Assembly (NCBI GenBank): GCA_005882315.1
Contig: VBAR01000003.1
Span: 711,640-775,639 of the forward strand
Length of the DNA stretch: 64,000 bases
Source: Bacteroidota bacterium
GTDB taxonomy: Bacteria; Bacteroidota; Bacteroidia; Chitinophagales; Chitinophagaceae
Reading direction: 5' to 3'
This document shows positions 62,628 through 64,000 of the stretch, piece by piece. A program made the position numbers and the translations under genes. Every line of letters begins with the position of its first letter. Position 1 is the stretch's first letter. Under the pieces are notes generated by a model, which made no database searches, had not been told where the DNA came from, and was given only the letters and a program-made list of their open reading frames with translations.

Positions 62628-64000
62628 TTAAAAGGTTTTAGGAAGAAATACCTCTCTAAGATACTGTGAAAAAGAATTATTTGGATTCGACATTTCAGGA
62701 TTTTGAGAATAAATATTTACTTCCCACTGGTTAGCGAGATAATATACCATTGCCGCTTTTGGACGTGCACGCATTGGTATAATTGGGCTAGTGATGGTCC
62801 CCCAATGGTCAATGGTCAAATAACTTCCAAGACTTCCATGCGTTAAGCTAAACTTTGTACTCACCTTATCACTAAATTTATAACCATCATTATAAAAGGA
62901 AAGAGGTTGAATATGCCATCCAGTTCCCGCTACACTAATAGTCTTAGGATCAATAAACAAACCATCGCCTAAGACTTTTCCATCGCCGATAACAGGATAG
63001 CTTTCCGTTTCATAGTTTACATGCAGTTCATATTTTTGAGATATTTGTGACTCCCATGCGCCGTCTCCCCATAATTTTATCTCGTAGTTTACGAAATATT
63101 TAATAGTCCATTTTCTTCTATTAATATATCCTGTTTCATTCAGGCTTGAATTACCAGATTGATGATTTATAGTAAGGGAGTAAAGACTAGCCCCTACAAA
63201 ACTTCCGTTATTAAAATACCATGTGGCACCACCCCAGGATTTTCCAGTCTCATCGATAATGTCTTTTATGTTATAACCGTTATTTATTAATTGCCCTATT
63301 TGTCCCAGAATCCTTGTAACATCACTGCTACCACTACCACCACTTCCATTTGTAAACCAACTGCCGTATCCCTCAAACCATTCCATTAGTCCTCCATTGA
63401 TATGATCATAAACCATTCCATCAATTGCCGTCGTTCTATGAGGATTTTGACCGTGCCATTTGTTATTATTTACATCCCGATATGTAGACGGTCCTTCAGC
63501 CAGATCTCCCAAGGGGTCATTAAAATTAATAGGATTATTGTTAGCATAATGATAAACAGATAATTCAAAAGTCACTTCCGCTTTCGGGTCAACAGAATTA
63601 AATCTCCCCAAAACCGGATCATACTCTCTGAAAAAAGTACTGAAATAATCAACGATACCACTAAAATCATCCTGCCACCTGCTGCCTGCATTGTATAAAT
63701 TATTATTGGGTGCTGAGGGTTGATAGTTGCCTGCCATTATCATTCCATATGGATAGTAACTGTTCTCTTGTCTTACTATTGCGCTACCGCTGTTATCTTC
63801 AAAGCTCACTCTTACATTGCCCTGGTGATCGGTAATAAAATACTCAAATGTAAAAGTGCTGCTTCCAGTTTTTCGTACTCTTCCTTCCGGCATGGCAAAA
63901 CTTGTGAGGGCATTGCTATTATCAAACTCAAAGCCGCCAATATAGTTTATTGTTGTGCTGCTGCTGCCATCATAAATTGTTTTACTAAGCTTGCTGCCGC
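62628..64000 (-). CDS. RHS-repeat protein 3, 5' end outside the window
   Basis: The frame is open to the right edge: before the ATG at 63893 the codons still read as RHS protein (SKLSKTIYDG, YIGGFEFDN), so the start is beyond base 64000. The visible part has the RHS core end: EYFITDHQGNVRVSFED, YYPYGMIMAGNY, FREYDPVLGRFNSVDPK, and YHYANNNPINFNDPLGD. The remaining 300 residues (LAEGPSTYRDVNN...) form a variable C-terminus with many strands that I cannot match to a known toxin family. A secreted partner gene follows. Confidence 0.85.
   Translation of the reverse strand, partial: GSKLSKTIYDGSSSTTINYIGGFEFDNSNALTSFAMPEGRVRKTGSSTFTFEYFITDHQGNVRVSFEDNSGSAIVRQENSYYPYGMIMAGNYQPSAPNNNLYNAGSRWQDDFSGIVDYFSTFFREYDPVLGRFNSVDPKAEVTFELSVYHYANNNPINFNDPLGDLAEGPSTYRDVNNNKWHGQNPHRTTAIDGMVYDHINGGLMEWFEGYGSWFTNGSGGSGSSDVTRILGQIGQLINNGYNIKDIIDETGKSWGGATWYFNNGSFVGASLYSLTINHQSGNSSLNETGYINRRKWTIKYFVNYEIKLWGDGAWESQISQKYELHVNYETESYPVIGDGKVLGDGLFIDPKTISVAGTGWHIQPLSFYNDGYKFSDKVSTKFSLTHGSLGSYLTIDHWGTITSPIIPMRARPKAAMVYYLANQWEVNIYSQNPEMSNPNNSFSQYLREVFLPKTF

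Overview
The window comes from a Bacteroidota chromosome, most likely a Chitinophagaceae-type member of the Chitinophagia; this is inferred from gene content, not from a marker gene. Supporting signs are three proteins with type IX secretion (T9SS) C-terminal sorting domains (one type A, two type B), a Bacteroides-type tra operon, Bacteroidota RHS proteins with DUF6443-like and DUF5977-like regions, Reg_prop/LytTR signalling, a TTG-N20-TAnnTTTG promoter, and mostly AT-rich DNA. No tRNA, rRNA or CRISPR array was recognised.

Layout. 1-14,000 is ordinary chromosome: a partial membrane protein, a radical SAM enzyme, EamA and MFS transporters, an SDR, a TonB-like protein, a small GldL-like membrane protein, folC, a Nudix hydrolase, an S33 peptidase lipoprotein, and an amidase / YtcJ-like amidohydrolase / D15-like barrel operon closed by a clear terminator. 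14,178-18,547 (minus) is the most notable part: a secreted MACPF (perforin-like) protein with an N-terminal lectin-like region, translationally coupled by an ATGA overlap to a secreted protein carrying HAE and PCxxC deaminase motifs. A large NHL/Ig T9SS protein follows.

21,863-34,364 (minus) is the channel part of a Bacteroides-type conjugative element (traE to traN), with a three-gene tandem expansion of the TraI/VirB5-like gene and a T9SS-secreted cargo gene inserted between traE and traF. No relaxase, coupling protein or integrase is seen. It is bordered by a dead outer-membrane protein gene and a chimeric, catalytically altered REP-associated transposase with hairpin repeats beside it.

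36,155-46,192 (minus) is a five-gene polymorphic-toxin-like operon: coiled-coil/outer-membrane barrel protein, RHS protein 1 (no RHS core seen), small secreted protein, RHS protein 2 (RHS core plus variable C-terminus), and a candidate immunity protein. Another RHS gene with a secreted downstream partner runs off the right edge.

46,586-51,882 holds two paralogous LytTR response regulators and a Reg_prop sensor kinase, plus a small remnant of an error-prone polymerase (dnaE2) gene. 52,305-59,267 (plus) is a compact type II secretion / type IV pilus-like operon (pseudopilin, prepilin peptidase, GspE, secretin, L-, M- and C-like proteins and a small Fn3-like lipoprotein) with no GspF gene in the window. 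A PKD-repeat T9SS protein follows. The second half of the window is thus dominated by secretion and antagonism functions. All family calls come from reading the sequence by eye; no searches were run.
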